The translations under genes were made by a program, and so were the position numbers. DNA of 55,636 nucleotides, from NCBI GenBank assembly GCA_944383785.1, contig CALWQV010000007.1, forward strand, positions 1-55,636. Reading direction: 5' to 3'. Positions 24,942-33,588 of the stretch are shown one piece after another (positions within the stretch are counted from its first letter, which is position 1; each line of letters opens with the position of its first letter). Below the pieces are notes generated by a model. It was not told where the DNA came from. It saw only the letters and a program-made list of their open reading frames with translations, and made no database searches. Origin of the DNA: an uncultured Enterocloster sp. Lineage in GTDB: Bacteria > Bacillota > Clostridia > Lachnospirales > Lachnospiraceae.

Positions 24942-25877
24942 TTAGTTGGAAAGGGGCTGAGCCGCGATGGCCTCGTCCATCATAGCGGAAAAATCCTCCG
25001 CCGTCATGGTGGAAAGAACGCTGTCGATGGCTTCCTTTAACTCCGTATTGCCCTTCTTCATGGAAATTCCGATGTTGATCTCCTCGTCGCTGACCTGGAA
25101 ATCGCCCTCGCCGCCGCCAAAGTCAAGAAGCACAAAGTCCGGGTAAGCGATCAGGGCTCCCTTTCCGGTGGGCTGATCCGTTACGACGATATCGCACTTG
25201 TCAGCATTTAAAGACATCAGCATGTCCGGAGCGCTGGCAGTGGCGGACAGGATATTGGCCTCCTCGATCTGGGGCAGGCATACGTCATACCAGATGGTGC
25301 TCTGCTGGGAGGTGCAGGTGGCGCCCTTTAAATCCGCAACGCTCTTGGCATTAGCATAGGGGCTGTCCTTCTTGGTCAGGGTTACGATGGTGGCGTAGTA
25401 GTAGGGTACGCTGAAGTCCACCGCCTGAAGACGCTCAGAGGTAATGGACTGTCCGGCAATGACGCAGTCCGCTTGGCCGGACTGAAGGGCGGGAATCAGG
25501 GAATCCCAATCCAGACGCACGATTTCCAGGTCATAGTTCAGCTCCTCGCAGATCTTCTTGGCCATCATCACGTCGTAGCCGTAAGCGTACTCGTTGCTGT
25601 CATTAATGGGCACCGCCCCGTTGGAATCATCGGGCTGGGTCCAGTTGTAGGGAGCATAGGCGCACTCCATGGCTACCTTCAGTACTTTCTTCTCTCCGTC
25701 CTCAGAAGCGGCCTCTCCCGCCCCATCTTCTGCGGAAGCGCTCTCCCCCGCAGCCTCGCTTCCCGCTGCCTGGGAATCAGAAGAAGCGCTGCTTCCGGAA
25801 CCGGAACAGGCTGCCAAAGACATACCCATAACACCGGCAAGGGCCAGAGCCATCACCTTTTTTGCACTTAATTTCAT
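24942..25877 (-). CDS. Amino acid ABC transporter substrate-binding lipoprotein
   Basis: A 311-residue SBP_bac_3-type lipoprotein. The signal peptide MKLSAKKVMALALAGVMGMS ends in a LAAC lipobox, followed by an acidic Ser/Glu/Ala linker. The mature domain begins VLKVAMECAYAPYNWTQPDD and has the family loop YGYDVMMAKKICEELN and DWDSLIPALQSGQADCVIAG. The ATG at 25877 follows GAGGAGA. It heads the three-gene importer operon and is preceded by an attenuator-like leader. Confidence 0.92.
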   Translation of the reverse strand: MKLSAKKVMALALAGVMGMSLAACSGSGSSASSDSQAAGSEAAGESASAEDGAGEAASEDGEKKVLKVAMECAYAPYNWTQPDDSNGAVPINDSNEYAYGYDVMMAKKICEELNYDLEIVRLDWDSLIPALQSGQADCVIAGQSITSERLQAVDFSVPYYYATIVTLTKKDSPYANAKSVADLKGATCTSQQSTIWYDVCLPQIEEANILSATASAPDMLMSLNADKCDIVVTDQPTGKGALIAYPDFVLLDFGGGEGDFQVSDEEINIGISMKKGNTELKEAIDSVLSTMTAEDFSAMMDEAIAAQPLSN

Positions 25878-25984
25878 AACTCTTCTCTCCTCTTTTTCTA
25901 TGTTTTCCCAGTAACCGTTTCGAAGGTCCGAAACCGTTACATCTTCCCGCACAAATAAGGCCCTATCTGGAAAAAAGCAAAAAA

Positions 25985-26088
25985 ATCACACCTGAAAACC
26001 AGGTGTGACCCCTTTGTCACCGCGATTTCCTGAGCCTTTATCCTGTGCTTAGTGTGCTCAGTATACCACAGTTTATCAGGTTTTCCAA
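25985..26088 (-). promoter_or_regulatory. Promoter and attenuator-like leader of the amino acid ABC operon
   Basis: Leftward TTGGAA (26088-26083) and TATACT (26065-26060) are 17 bases apart. About 45 bases into the transcript lies a strong terminator: TCACACCTG (25986-25994) against CAGGTGTGA (26000-26008), followed by seven T on the minus strand. An alternative stem, GTGAC (26005-26009) with GTCAC (26016-26020), overlaps the terminator arm, so the two are mutually exclusive. The hairpin can also terminate read-through from trpA. No known riboswitch class was recognised in this short leader. Confidence 0.6.
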
Positions 26089-26124
26089 GCCCCTTTTGCA
26101 AAAAAGCCATGGCTGCTGCAGTTT

Positions 26125-26907
26125 CTAGCCGATGCACTGCCTTAAAGCTTCCTTCATTTTCCTCACATATTCCCCTATATGCTCCGGCGCTTCCCGCCCG
26201 TACTGCTCCAAAATCCTGATGATAGCGGAGCCTACGATCACCCCGTCGGCATAGGCGGCCATTTTCCCCGCTTGTTCCCGGGTGGAGATTCCAAAGCCAA
26301 TGGCGCAGGGAATGTCCGTGTTCTGGCGCACTACCTCCACCATGGCCTTTAAATCCGTGGTAATCTCACTTCTCACCCCCGTCACTCCCAGGCTGGAGAC
26401 GATGTAGAGGAACCCTTCCGCCTCCCTGGCAATCCGGGCGATGCGGTTCTCGGAAGTGGGGGCGATGAGGGAGATCAGATCTATCCCGTATCTGCGGCAA
26501 AGGGGGAGAAATTCCTCCTTCTCCTCAAAGGGCACGTCCGGCAGGATCAGCCCATCGATGCCAATGTCCCGGCAGGCGGCCATAAAACGCTCTGAGCCGT
26601 AGGAGAACACCACGTTAGCATAGGTCATAAAGACCATAGGAACCCTTACATCCCGGCGCAGCCGCCTTACCAGCTCGAAAATTTTGTCCGTGGTCACCCC
26701 GCCTTTTAAAGCCCGGATGTTGGCCCCCTGGATCACCGGTCCCTCCGCCGTTGGGTCGGAAAAGGGGATGCCAAGCTCGATTAAATCCGCCCCGTTTTCC
26801 ACCGCCGCCCGCACTGAGGACTCCGTAGTTTCCAGATCCGGATCCCCGCAGGTGATAAAGGGGATAAACGCCTTTCCATTTGCAAATGTTTCCTTAATCC
26901 TACTCAT
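26125..26907 (-). CDS. trpA: Tryptophan synthase alpha chain
   Basis: A 260-residue TIM-barrel that cleaves indole-3-glycerol phosphate and channels indole to TrpB. The catalytic Glu is in [12 protein letters not shown] (Glu44). The second catalytic acid, Asp in ADGP of enteric enzymes, is Glu55 here (TAEGPVIQ), a conservative change. The phosphate-binding loops GFGIST and GSAI are present near residues 211 and 232. It is the last gene of the operon and overlaps trpB by 8 bases. Confidence 0.96.
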   Translation of the reverse strand: MSRIKETFANGKAFIPFITCGDPDLETTESSVRAAVENGADLIELGIPFSDPTAEGPVIQGANIRALKGGVTTDKIFELVRRLRRDVRVPMVFMTYANVVFSYGSERFMAACRDIGIDGLILPDVPFEEKEEFLPLCRRYGIDLISLIAPTSENRIARIAREAEGFLYIVSSLGVTGVRSEITTDLKAMVEVVRQNTDIPCAIGFGISTREQAGKMAAYADGVIVGSAIIRILEQYGREAPEHIGEYVRKMKEALRQCIG

Positions 26908-28090
26908 TGATATCCTCCCCTCTATAGCGAGCGATGGCCGCGCAGTCCTTATCTCCCCTTCCGGAGATAGTAATCACCATGATCTCATCCTTCCCCATCT
27001 TCGGCCCAAGCTTCCTGGCATAGGCCACGGCGTGGGCCGACTCGATGGCCGGGATGATGCCCTCAGTCCTTGCCAGATACTCAAAAGCCTCCACCGCCTC
27101 ATCATCGGTCACCGGAACATACTGGGCCCGGCCCGTATCGTGCAGGTAAGCGTGCTCCGGCCCGATGCCCGGATAGTCCAGCCCTGCGGAAATGGAATAC
27201 ACCGGGGCAATCTGCCCGTACTGGTCCTGGCAGAAATAGGATTTCATCCCGTGGAAAATCCCCAGCCGCCCGGTGGCGATGGTAGCCGCCGTCCTGGAGG
27301 TGTCCACCCCCCTGCCCGCCGCCTCGCAGCCGATGAGCCGCACCGAGGGTTCTTCGATCAAATGATAAAAGCTTCCGATGGCGTTGGAGCCGCCTCCCAC
27401 ACAGGCCAGGACCGCGTCCGGAAGCCTGCCCTCCTTTTCCATCAGCTGCTCCTTGATCTCCTTTGAGATCACCGCCTGGAAATCCCGGACAATGGTGGGA
27501 AATGGATGGGGCCCCATGACGGAACCCAGGCAGTAGTGGGTATCGCTGATTCTGCTGGTCCACTCCCGCATGGCCTCGGAGACGGCGTCCTTTAAGGTGG
27601 CGGTGCCGGTAGTCACGGGAACCACCTCAGCTCCCAAAAGACGCATCCGGTACACATTTAGAGCCTGGCGGCGGGTATCCTCTTCCCCCATAAACACCAC
27701 GCACTCCATGCCCATCAAGGCGGCTGCGGTAGCGGTGGCTACCCCGTGCTGCCCGGCCCCTGTCTCCGCGATCAGCCGGGTTTTCCCCATCTTTTTGGCC
27801 AGAAGGGCCTGGCCCAGCACATTGTTGATCTTGTGGGCCCCGGTGTGGTTTAGGTCCTCCCGCTTCAGGTAGATCTTTGCCCCACCCAGATCCTTTGTCA
27901 TCTTTTCTGCGTAATACAGGCGGGAGGGGCGGCCCGCGTAGTCGTTAAACAGAGCCGTCAGCTCCCGGTTAAATTCCGGTTCCTTCTTATAATAATTGTA
28001 GGCTTCCTCCAGCTCGATCACCGCATTCATCAGGGTTTCCGGAATATACTGCCCGCCGTGAATACCAAAGCGCCCATTTGGATTTGTCAT
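26900..28090 (-). CDS. trpB: Tryptophan synthase beta chain
   Basis: A 396-residue PLP enzyme that joins indole and serine. The PLP lysine is Lys87 in HTGAHKINN, and the phosphate-binding GGGSNAIGS lies near residue 230. Length and start ([18 protein letters not shown]) are those of the TrpB1 type that works with TrpA. It starts 3 bases after trpF and overlaps trpA. Confidence 0.97.
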   Translation of the reverse strand: MTNPNGRFGIHGGQYIPETLMNAVIELEEAYNYYKKEPEFNRELTALFNDYAGRPSRLYYAEKMTKDLGGAKIYLKREDLNHTGAHKINNVLGQALLAKKMGKTRLIAETGAGQHGVATATAAALMGMECVVFMGEEDTRRQALNVYRMRLLGAEVVPVTTGTATLKDAVSEAMREWTSRISDTHYCLGSVMGPHPFPTIVRDFQAVISKEIKEQLMEKEGRLPDAVLACVGGGSNAIGSFYHLIEEPSVRLIGCEAAGRGVDTSRTAATIATGRLGIFHGMKSYFCQDQYGQIAPVYSISAGLDYPGIGPEHAYLHDTGRAQYVPVTDDEAVEAFEYLARTEGIIPAIESAHAVAYARKLGPKMGKDEIMVITISGRGDKDCAAIARYRGEDINE

Positions 28091-28093
28091 AGG

Positions 28094-28744
28094 TCAACCT
28101 TCCTTTCTTACAGCCGCCGTAAAGACCGCCATCTTATTCTCGTCTTTCTTTCCCTCTGTCTCAATGCCGGAGCTGACGTCCACCCCCCAGGGCCTTAAAA
28201 GCGCGATGGCCTCCTCTACATTTTCTGGAGTCAGTCCCCCGGCCAGAAACCAGGGCTTCTTCAAAGAGCCGTATCCCTCTTCTGCCATCTGCTCCCAGTC
28301 CAGCCTCCGTCCCGTGCCTCCCGGCCCGGAATCAAGAAGCAGGAAATCCGCCGTACAAGCTTTCATTTCCTCCAACCCCCCAGGGCAGTCCATGGAAAAG
28401 GCCTTGATCAGGGGGCGGTCCGTCATCATTCTCAACCGCCGGATGTAGTCTTCCGTCTCATTTCCGTGAAGCTGAATCAAGTCGATCACCCCTTCTTTCG
28501 TCAGTCTGGCCGCCTCTTTCTCTTCCGCCCGAACAAAGACCCCCACGGTTTTGATGGCGGGATTTAAAAGCTCCCTCAGCCTGGCCGCCTGCCGGGGCTC
28601 TACATACCGCCTGCTTTTCGGCGCAAAGACGAATCCCACATAGTCCGGAAGCATCCGGTTGGCCGCCAGGATGTCTTCCCTTCGAAAAAGGCCGCACATC
28701 TTGATGCGTGGGATACTGCTGGCCGCCTTTCCTTCCCCCATCAC
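28094..28744 (-). CDS. trpF: Phosphoribosylanthranilate isomerase
   Basis: A 216-residue TIM-barrel converting phosphoribosylanthranilate to its carboxyphenylamino-deoxyribulose form. The catalytic Cys is in IKMCGL near residue 12, the general acid Asp is in LLLDSGPGGTG near residue 137, and the phosphate site is LAGGLTPENV. It overlaps trpC by 4 bases and precedes trpB. Confidence 0.95.
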   Translation of the reverse strand: MMGEGKAASSIPRIKMCGLFRREDILAANRMLPDYVGFVFAPKSRRYVEPRQAARLRELLNPAIKTVGVFVRAEEKEAARLTKEGVIDLIQLHGNETEDYIRRLRMMTDRPLIKAFSMDCPGGLEEMKACTADFLLLDSGPGGTGRRLDWEQMAEEGYGSLKKPWFLAGGLTPENVEEAIALLRPWGVDVSSGIETEGKKDENKMAVFTAAVRKEG

Positions 28745-29526
28745 AGGCCGCCCCGAAGCTCTTTTAGCTTCGCTCCTTTATCCGCCGCCCGCATGAGCGT
28801 CTCCCCTACCAGTACCCCGTCCGCGCCGATCCTTTCCAGGGCCTTCACATCCTCCGTGCATGTTACGCCGCTTTCCGCGATAAAAAGCACCTCCCGAGGA
28901 ATCTTATCTTTAAGCCTTAAGCAGTTTCCCTGATCTATGGAAAAATCCTTCAGGTTCCGGTTATTGACCCCTACTATAGTTGCCCCGGCCCTCAGTGCCA
29001 TGGCAGCTTCCGCCTCATCGTGGATCTCCACCAGGGCCGAGAGCTCCAGCTCATGGCAGAGCCCCAAAAACTCCTTAAGCTGTCCCTCCGCCAGGATGGA
29101 GCAGATCAGAAGAACCGCCGCCGCTCCCAGAACCTTTGCCTCGTAGATCATATATTCATCCACGGTAAAATCCTTTCGCAGGCAGGGTGTCTTTACCAAA
29201 CCTGCAATCTCCTTTAAGTAGGCATCCTTTCCCATAAACCATTTCGGCTCCGTCAAAACGGAGATGGCGTCAGCTCCCGCCGCCTCGTACTGCCTTGCGA
29301 TTTCCAGATAGGGGAAGTCCGGCGCGATGAGGCCCTTTGATGGAGATGCCTTCTTGCACTCGCAGATCAAGGAAATTCCCGGCTTTCTCATGGCTCTTTC
29401 AAAGGGAAAGTCCGCCTTTTTCGGACACGCCAGAGCCCTTTTTTTCAACTCCTTAAGAGGCAGCCGCTCCTTCGCGGCTTCGACCCGCTCCCTGGCGTGT
29501 TCTGCCAGCTGATCTAAAATCGTCAT
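28741..29526 (-). CDS. trpC: Indole-3-glycerol phosphate synthase
   Basis: A 261-residue TIM-barrel that decarboxylates and closes the indole ring. It has the catalytic Lys/Glu set in ICECKKASPSKG (near residue 54), LRKDFTVDEYMI (near residue 116), GVNNRNLKDF (near residue 180) and ESGV. It is separate from TrpF, not fused, and starts 11 bases after trpD. Confidence 0.96.
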   Translation of the reverse strand: MTILDQLAEHARERVEAAKERLPLKELKKRALACPKKADFPFERAMRKPGISLICECKKASPSKGLIAPDFPYLEIARQYEAAGADAISVLTEPKWFMGKDAYLKEIAGLVKTPCLRKDFTVDEYMIYEAKVLGAAAVLLICSILAEGQLKEFLGLCHELELSALVEIHDEAEAAMALRAGATIVGVNNRNLKDFSIDQGNCLRLKDKIPREVLFIAESGVTCTEDVKALERIGADGVLVGETLMRAADKGAKLKELRGGL

Positions 29527-29537
29527 CCTTCCACCTC

Positions 29538-30554
29538 CTACTCCCTGCTGATTTCGATGAAGCGCTCCAGGGTTTTAAGAGCTCTGCCGGAATCGATCAG
29601 CTCCTCCGCCAGCTCGACCCCTTCCTTCATGCTCTCCGCCTTTCCCCCGATGTAGAGGGAAGCCCCTGCGTTTAAAAGAACCGCATCCCGCTTCGGCCCC
29701 GGCCTACCTTCCAAAATTCCCCGAAGAATGGCGGCATTTTCCCGGGGCGTGCCGCCCTTAAGTTCATCCTTCGCGCAGGGCTGAAAGCCAAAATCCTCCG
29801 GCTTTATGGTATACGACTTAAACCAGCCGTCCTTGATCTCGCAGATCCTGGTTGGTGCGCTCATGGAAATTTCATCCAGCTTATCCAGACCGTAGGCCAC
29901 CATGCCCCGCTTTACCCCCAGGTTGATCAGCACCTGGGCCAGGGGCTCTACCAGGTAGTCGTCGTAGACGCCCAAAAGCTGCATGGAGGGAGTGGCCGGA
30001 TTAGTCAGAGGACCCAGGATATTAAAAACCGTCCGAAAGCCCAGCTCCTTTCGGATGCTCCCCACATATTTCATGGAAGTGTGGTATTTCTGGGCGAAAA
30101 AGAAGCACAGGCCCGCTTCCCTTAAAAGCCTCAAGCACCGCTCCGGGCTCTGGTTAATATTCACGCCCAAAGCCTCCAAACAATCGGCTGTGCCGCAGAG
30201 GGATGAGGCGGCCCGGTTGCCATGCTTTGCTACCTTCATGCCTCCTGCGGCGGCCACCAGGGCGGAGGTGGTGGAAATATTGAAGCTTCCCGCATTGTCC
30301 CCTCCGGTTCCCACGATCTCAAATACCTCCATCCCCGTCTCCACCTTTGTGGCGTGGGCCCGCATAGCCGCTGCGCAGCCCGCGATCTCGTCGGTGGTTT
30401 CCGCCCTGGCGCTTTTGGTGGAAAGGGCCGCCAAAAAGGCCGCGTTCTGGGTGGGAGTCGTCTCGCCGCTCATGATCTCATTCATAACGGCGTAGGCTTC
30501 CTCATAGGTTAAATCCTGTTTGTTGACGATCTTGACAATGGCTTCCTTAATCAT
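29538..30554 (-). CDS. trpD: Anthranilate phosphoribosyltransferase
   Basis: A 338-residue transferase joining anthranilate to PRPP. The PRPP-binding motif [14 protein letters not shown] is near residue 82, followed by KHGNRAASS. It is a stand-alone TrpD without an N-terminal glutamine amidotransferase. It is the first coding gene behind the T-box, with AGGAGGT 11 bases before the ATG. trpE and trpG, usually upstream, are not in this operon or elsewhere in the window. Confidence 0.96.
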   Translation of the reverse strand: MIKEAIVKIVNKQDLTYEEAYAVMNEIMSGETTPTQNAAFLAALSTKSARAETTDEIAGCAAAMRAHATKVETGMEVFEIVGTGGDNAGSFNISTTSALVAAAGGMKVAKHGNRAASSLCGTADCLEALGVNINQSPERCLRLLREAGLCFFFAQKYHTSMKYVGSIRKELGFRTVFNILGPLTNPATPSMQLLGVYDDYLVEPLAQVLINLGVKRGMVAYGLDKLDEISMSAPTRICEIKDGWFKSYTIKPEDFGFQPCAKDELKGGTPRENAAILRGILEGRPGPKRDAVLLNAGASLYIGGKAESMKEGVELAEELIDSGRALKTLERFIEISRE

Positions 30555-30647
30555 GGGTTAGACCTCCTTTTGAATTGATGGGGTTCTGCCAAGTGCGCTG
30601 CATGTATCGCACGTAAGCGCCTAAAGGACAGGCGCTAAGTGCTCATA

Positions 30648-30956
30648 ACGAAAAAAAATTCGCCCCTGACAGAAACTGATTGCTTCTGTCAAGGACGAAT
30701 AAATAGACTCTATCCGCGGTGCCACCTTGAATTCACGGGGACTGCCCGTACACTTTGCGGGATACCATCATATCCCCGGCAACTGACGTATGCCCACACG
30801 TTGCAGAATACTGAGAACGGTTCCCCGTTCCGTTGACTGCACCCTCAGCGGTCCATTTGACAGTTTGTTTCTCACCTGACTCTCAGCACCACAGGCTCTC
30901 TGTAGAGGCATCGCTGCCGTTATCTCCGCTTCAACGGTTTAAAGGATTAAGTTTTC
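30648..30956 (-). ncRNA. Trp T-box riboswitch leader
   Basis: On the minus strand the leader contains the T-box core AAGGTGGCACCGCGG (30728-30714), which pairs with the uncharged tRNA acceptor end. Stem I includes GAGAG/GGTGCTGAGAG-type loops and a specifier at 30855-30853 reading TGG (Trp) in the AATGGACC context. It ends in a terminator: TTGACAGAAG pairs with TTTCTGTCAG, followed by a run of eight T (30658-30651). Uncharged tRNA-Trp would stabilise the antiterminator and switch on trpDCFBA. About 95 bases, including a GCGCCT/AGGCGC hairpin, separate it from trpD. Confidence 0.93.
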
Positions 30957-30959
30957 CAA

Positions 30960-30989
30960 AGAATAACACAGGACACAGGAAGTTGTCAA
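30960..30989 (-). promoter_or_regulatory. Promoter of the trp T-box operon
   Basis: TTGACA (30989-30984) and TATTCT (30965-30960) with an 18-base spacer precede the T-box. The -35 overlaps the last codons of the MATE exporter gene, which ends at 30986. Confidence 0.7.
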
Positions 30990-32350
30990 GCACTTTTTGT
31001 TTCTCCAAACAATTTTTCCAAATCCTTCATCACATGGAGGTAGGCCGGGACCAGAAATAAATCAGCCGCAATCCAAGCCGCCGGGCTGGCAAAGCACACG
31101 GCCCAGTAGCCCACAATGGGAACCATTACAAAGCCCATGAAGGAGCGGGCGAACATCTCGCAGACCCCGGCCAGGATGGCCAGCTTGGAATAGCCAAGGC
31201 CCTGGATCAGAAACCGCAGGACGCTGACGTAGACCAGGCCCACAAACACCAGGGTATTTCCCAGAAGGAACTGCCTGGTCATCTCCAGGATTTCCGTCTG
31301 GCTGCTATCCAGAAACAGAAGGCCGATCACATTTCCAAAAAGGAGGATCACCGCCAGGCTTAAGGCGGAGTAAATGATTCCCAGAACCGCGCCGATGCGC
31401 CTCCCCTCACGAATCCGGTCTAACCGCCTGGCTCCCACATTCTGCCCGCCGTAGGTGGCCATAGTGGCTCCCAATGCGTCCAGAGGACAGCCAAAAAAGA
31501 GGATCAGCTTGTTCCCGGCGGAAAAAGCGGCCACCGCTATCGCTCCCAGGCCGTTGACCGCCGTTTGGAGGATCACGCTTCCGATGGCGGTGATGGAATA
31601 CTGGAGCCCCATGGGGATTCCCATGCCGCAGAGAATGGCCATGTGCCTCCGGCTGGGCTTCCACTCCCCATCCCGCATTTTCAGAATCTCAAATTTCTTT
31701 TTCATGTAGAGCAAGCAGAGGATGCCGGAAATAGCCTGAGCTAAAAGGGTGGCCCAACCGGCTCCCGCCACTCCCATGTCCAGCACAAGGATGGCGAAAA
31801 AATCCAGCCCCACATTTAGCAGGGAGGAAAACAGCAGGAACAAAAGGGGCGTGGTGCTGTCTCCTAAGGAGCGGATAATCCCCGAAACCAGGTTGTACAG
31901 GTAGGTGGCGGGGATTCCCAAAAAGATCACGAAAATGTAGTCGTAGGCATACTGAAAAATGTCCTCCGGCGTATCCATCCACACCAGGATATTCCGGCAC
32001 AGAAGGCAGACGGCCACCGTCATCACCAGGGAAAAGGCGGCGGCCAGCCAGCCGCTGTTGGCCACAAATTTCCGCAGGGCCCCTTCATTTTTCTCCCCGA
32101 ATTTCTGGGCTACGGGGATGGCGAAGCCTCCGCAGACTCCCTGACAGAAGCCGATGATCATAAAGCTGATGGCGCTGGTGGAGCCCACTCCCGCCAGGGC
32201 GTCCACTCCCAGACATTTTCCCACAATCATGGTATCCGCCATGTTGTAGAGCTGCTGAAACAGCATTCCAAACAGCATCGGCATATAGAAACCCAGGATC
32301 AGCGGCAAAGGCTTCCCCTGGGTCATATCTTTTACAGCAGTCCGAGCCAT
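30986..32350 (-). CDS. MATE-family efflux transporter
   Basis: A 454-residue protein with twelve hydrophobic segments arranged as two six-helix halves, of the NorM/DinF-like MATE family that exports cationic compounds or metabolites using Na+ or H+. Family features include the early PLILGFYMPMLFGMLFQQLY segment and GVGSTSAISFMI near residue 60. It starts just after the cyclophilin gene and may be co-transcribed with it. No specific substrate can be inferred. Confidence 0.9.
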   Translation of the reverse strand: MARTAVKDMTQGKPLPLILGFYMPMLFGMLFQQLYNMADTMIVGKCLGVDALAGVGSTSAISFMIIGFCQGVCGGFAIPVAQKFGEKNEGALRKFVANSGWLAAAFSLVMTVAVCLLCRNILVWMDTPEDIFQYAYDYIFVIFLGIPATYLYNLVSGIIRSLGDSTTPLLFLLFSSLLNVGLDFFAILVLDMGVAGAGWATLLAQAISGILCLLYMKKKFEILKMRDGEWKPSRRHMAILCGMGIPMGLQYSITAIGSVILQTAVNGLGAIAVAAFSAGNKLILFFGCPLDALGATMATYGGQNVGARRLDRIREGRRIGAVLGIIYSALSLAVILLFGNVIGLLFLDSSQTEILEMTRQFLLGNTLVFVGLVYVSVLRFLIQGLGYSKLAILAGVCEMFARSFMGFVMVPIVGYWAVCFASPAAWIAADLFLVPAYLHVMKDLEKLFGETKSA

Positions 32351-32351
32351 G

Positions 32352-33080
32352 TCAGTCGATGACCTCCACTCTCTCGATCACCGGCTGGTTCTCCGGCAGA
32401 ACCGTTCCGTTTCCATCCTCCACCGGCGTATCCGCGCAGATGGCGTCCACCGTCTCCATGCCCTCGGTCACATATCCGAAGGCCGCATACTCCCCATCCA
32501 GATAGGTGCTGTCCTCATGGACGATGAAAAACTGGGAGCTTGCGCTGTCCGGAAACTGGGAGCGGGCCATGGAAATAGCGCCTCTGGTGTGGCTTAAGGG
32601 ATTCTCCACCCCGTTGGAGGCAAACTCGCCCTTAATCATCTCATCGGAGCCGCCGGTTCCATTTCCCAGCGGGTCCCCGCCCTGGATCATAAATCCCTCA
32701 ATAATCCGGTGGAAGGTAAGGCCGTCGTAAAAGCCTTCCTCTGCCAGCTTCAGGAAGTTGGTGGCAGTGATGGGAGCCTCGTCGGCGTAGATCTCCACCG
32801 TAATGGGCTCATAGTCCTCCATATTGATCACCACATGGTGGCGCCCGCTTACAAGCTCCTGGGCCGCTTCGCTCTCTTCTAAGGCGGATTCCGCAGTAAC
32901 CTCATCTGAGGCCTCTGTTTCGGAACCGGCGCTTTCCTGGGCCTGGCTGGCTTCCTTCTGCGTTTCCTGAGGCGCACCAGAGGCCTCCGTCTCCTGCTCT
33001 GCCCCGCCGTTTCCGGAACAGCCGGAAACAGCCGCCGTTATGGTCAGAGCCGCCATGCATATGTACATCCATTTTTTCAT
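32352..33080 (-). CDS. Cyclophilin-type peptidyl-prolyl isomerase lipoprotein
   Basis: A 242-residue lipoprotein with signal peptide MKKWMYICMAALTITAAVSG and lipobox Cys21, a long Glu/Ser/Ala-rich linker to about residue 80, and a compact cyclophilin domain. Catalytic features FHRIIEGFMIQGGDPLGNGT and the DSASSQFFI stretch are intact. It likely assists folding of exported proteins at the outer face of the membrane. It is 1 base from the MATE gene start. Confidence 0.93.
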   Translation of the reverse strand: MKKWMYICMAALTITAAVSGCSGNGGAEQETEASGAPQETQKEASQAQESAGSETEASDEVTAESALEESEAAQELVSGRHHVVINMEDYEPITVEIYADEAPITATNFLKLAEEGFYDGLTFHRIIEGFMIQGGDPLGNGTGGSDEMIKGEFASNGVENPLSHTRGAISMARSQFPDSASSQFFIVHEDSTYLDGEYAAFGYVTEGMETVDAICADTPVEDGNGTVLPENQPVIERVEVID

Positions 33081-33315
33081 GAACTCAAAATCTCCTTTTC
33101 TCTTACTTTCTTTGGCCTTGCCGCTCCTTATTCTAGCATCCTCTCCCTCTTCCGTAAACCCCTATCCCGGTCAAATCTGTGAAAACTTTCAGGGAATTCC
33201 TTTACGCATTTCTTAATTTTTCTTACGGTTCCACGACCTTCTTTACTTTTGGCTGTTCCTCGGCTACTATGAAGGATAGAGTTTTTGCAATGATGTACGG
33301 AAAGGAGAGCGCTCC

Positions 33316-33588
33316 ATGGGCCTGTTATCCCTTAAGCAGCTGGCCGCCAGCTATGTTTTAACCAATATCTTTTTCCTGCTGTCCACCCCCGCCTCCTTTC
33401 TGACCCTGGATTACGTGCGCCAGATCTCCCTGGGGGGATTTTTCCTGGTCTGGCTCTTATTCGGCTTGATTTTATGCCTTCCCCGGGCAGTTCATTGCCG
33501 GAAGAAAATCCCGGCCCTGATCCCCTGCGCCGGTCTGTGCCTGGCTGTCCTCGCAGCAGGGGCGGCGGGAAATGGGTGGTTTCTATGA
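33316..33588 (+). CDS. Small three-helix membrane protein
   Basis: Ninety residues with three predicted membrane segments (about 10-30, 36-52, 64-84) separated by short loops and a basic stretch RAVHCRKK. AAAGGAG eight bases upstream supports the ATG. Its stop overlaps the start of the DUF2079 gene (ATGA), so the two are translationally coupled and the product may assist that protein. I do not recognise the family. Confidence 0.65.
   Translation: MGLLSLKQLAASYVLTNIFFLLSTPASFLTLDYVRQISLGGFFLVWLLFGLILCLPRAVHCRKKIPALIPCAGLCLAVLAAGAAGNGWFL

Noticed and set aside
30597-30660. Partial copy of the palindromic repeat in the trp leader (GGCGCTAAG and CTCATAA-like sequence)
   Set aside because: The resemblance covers about ten to fifteen bases only and the region is explained by T-box terminator and a small hairpin.
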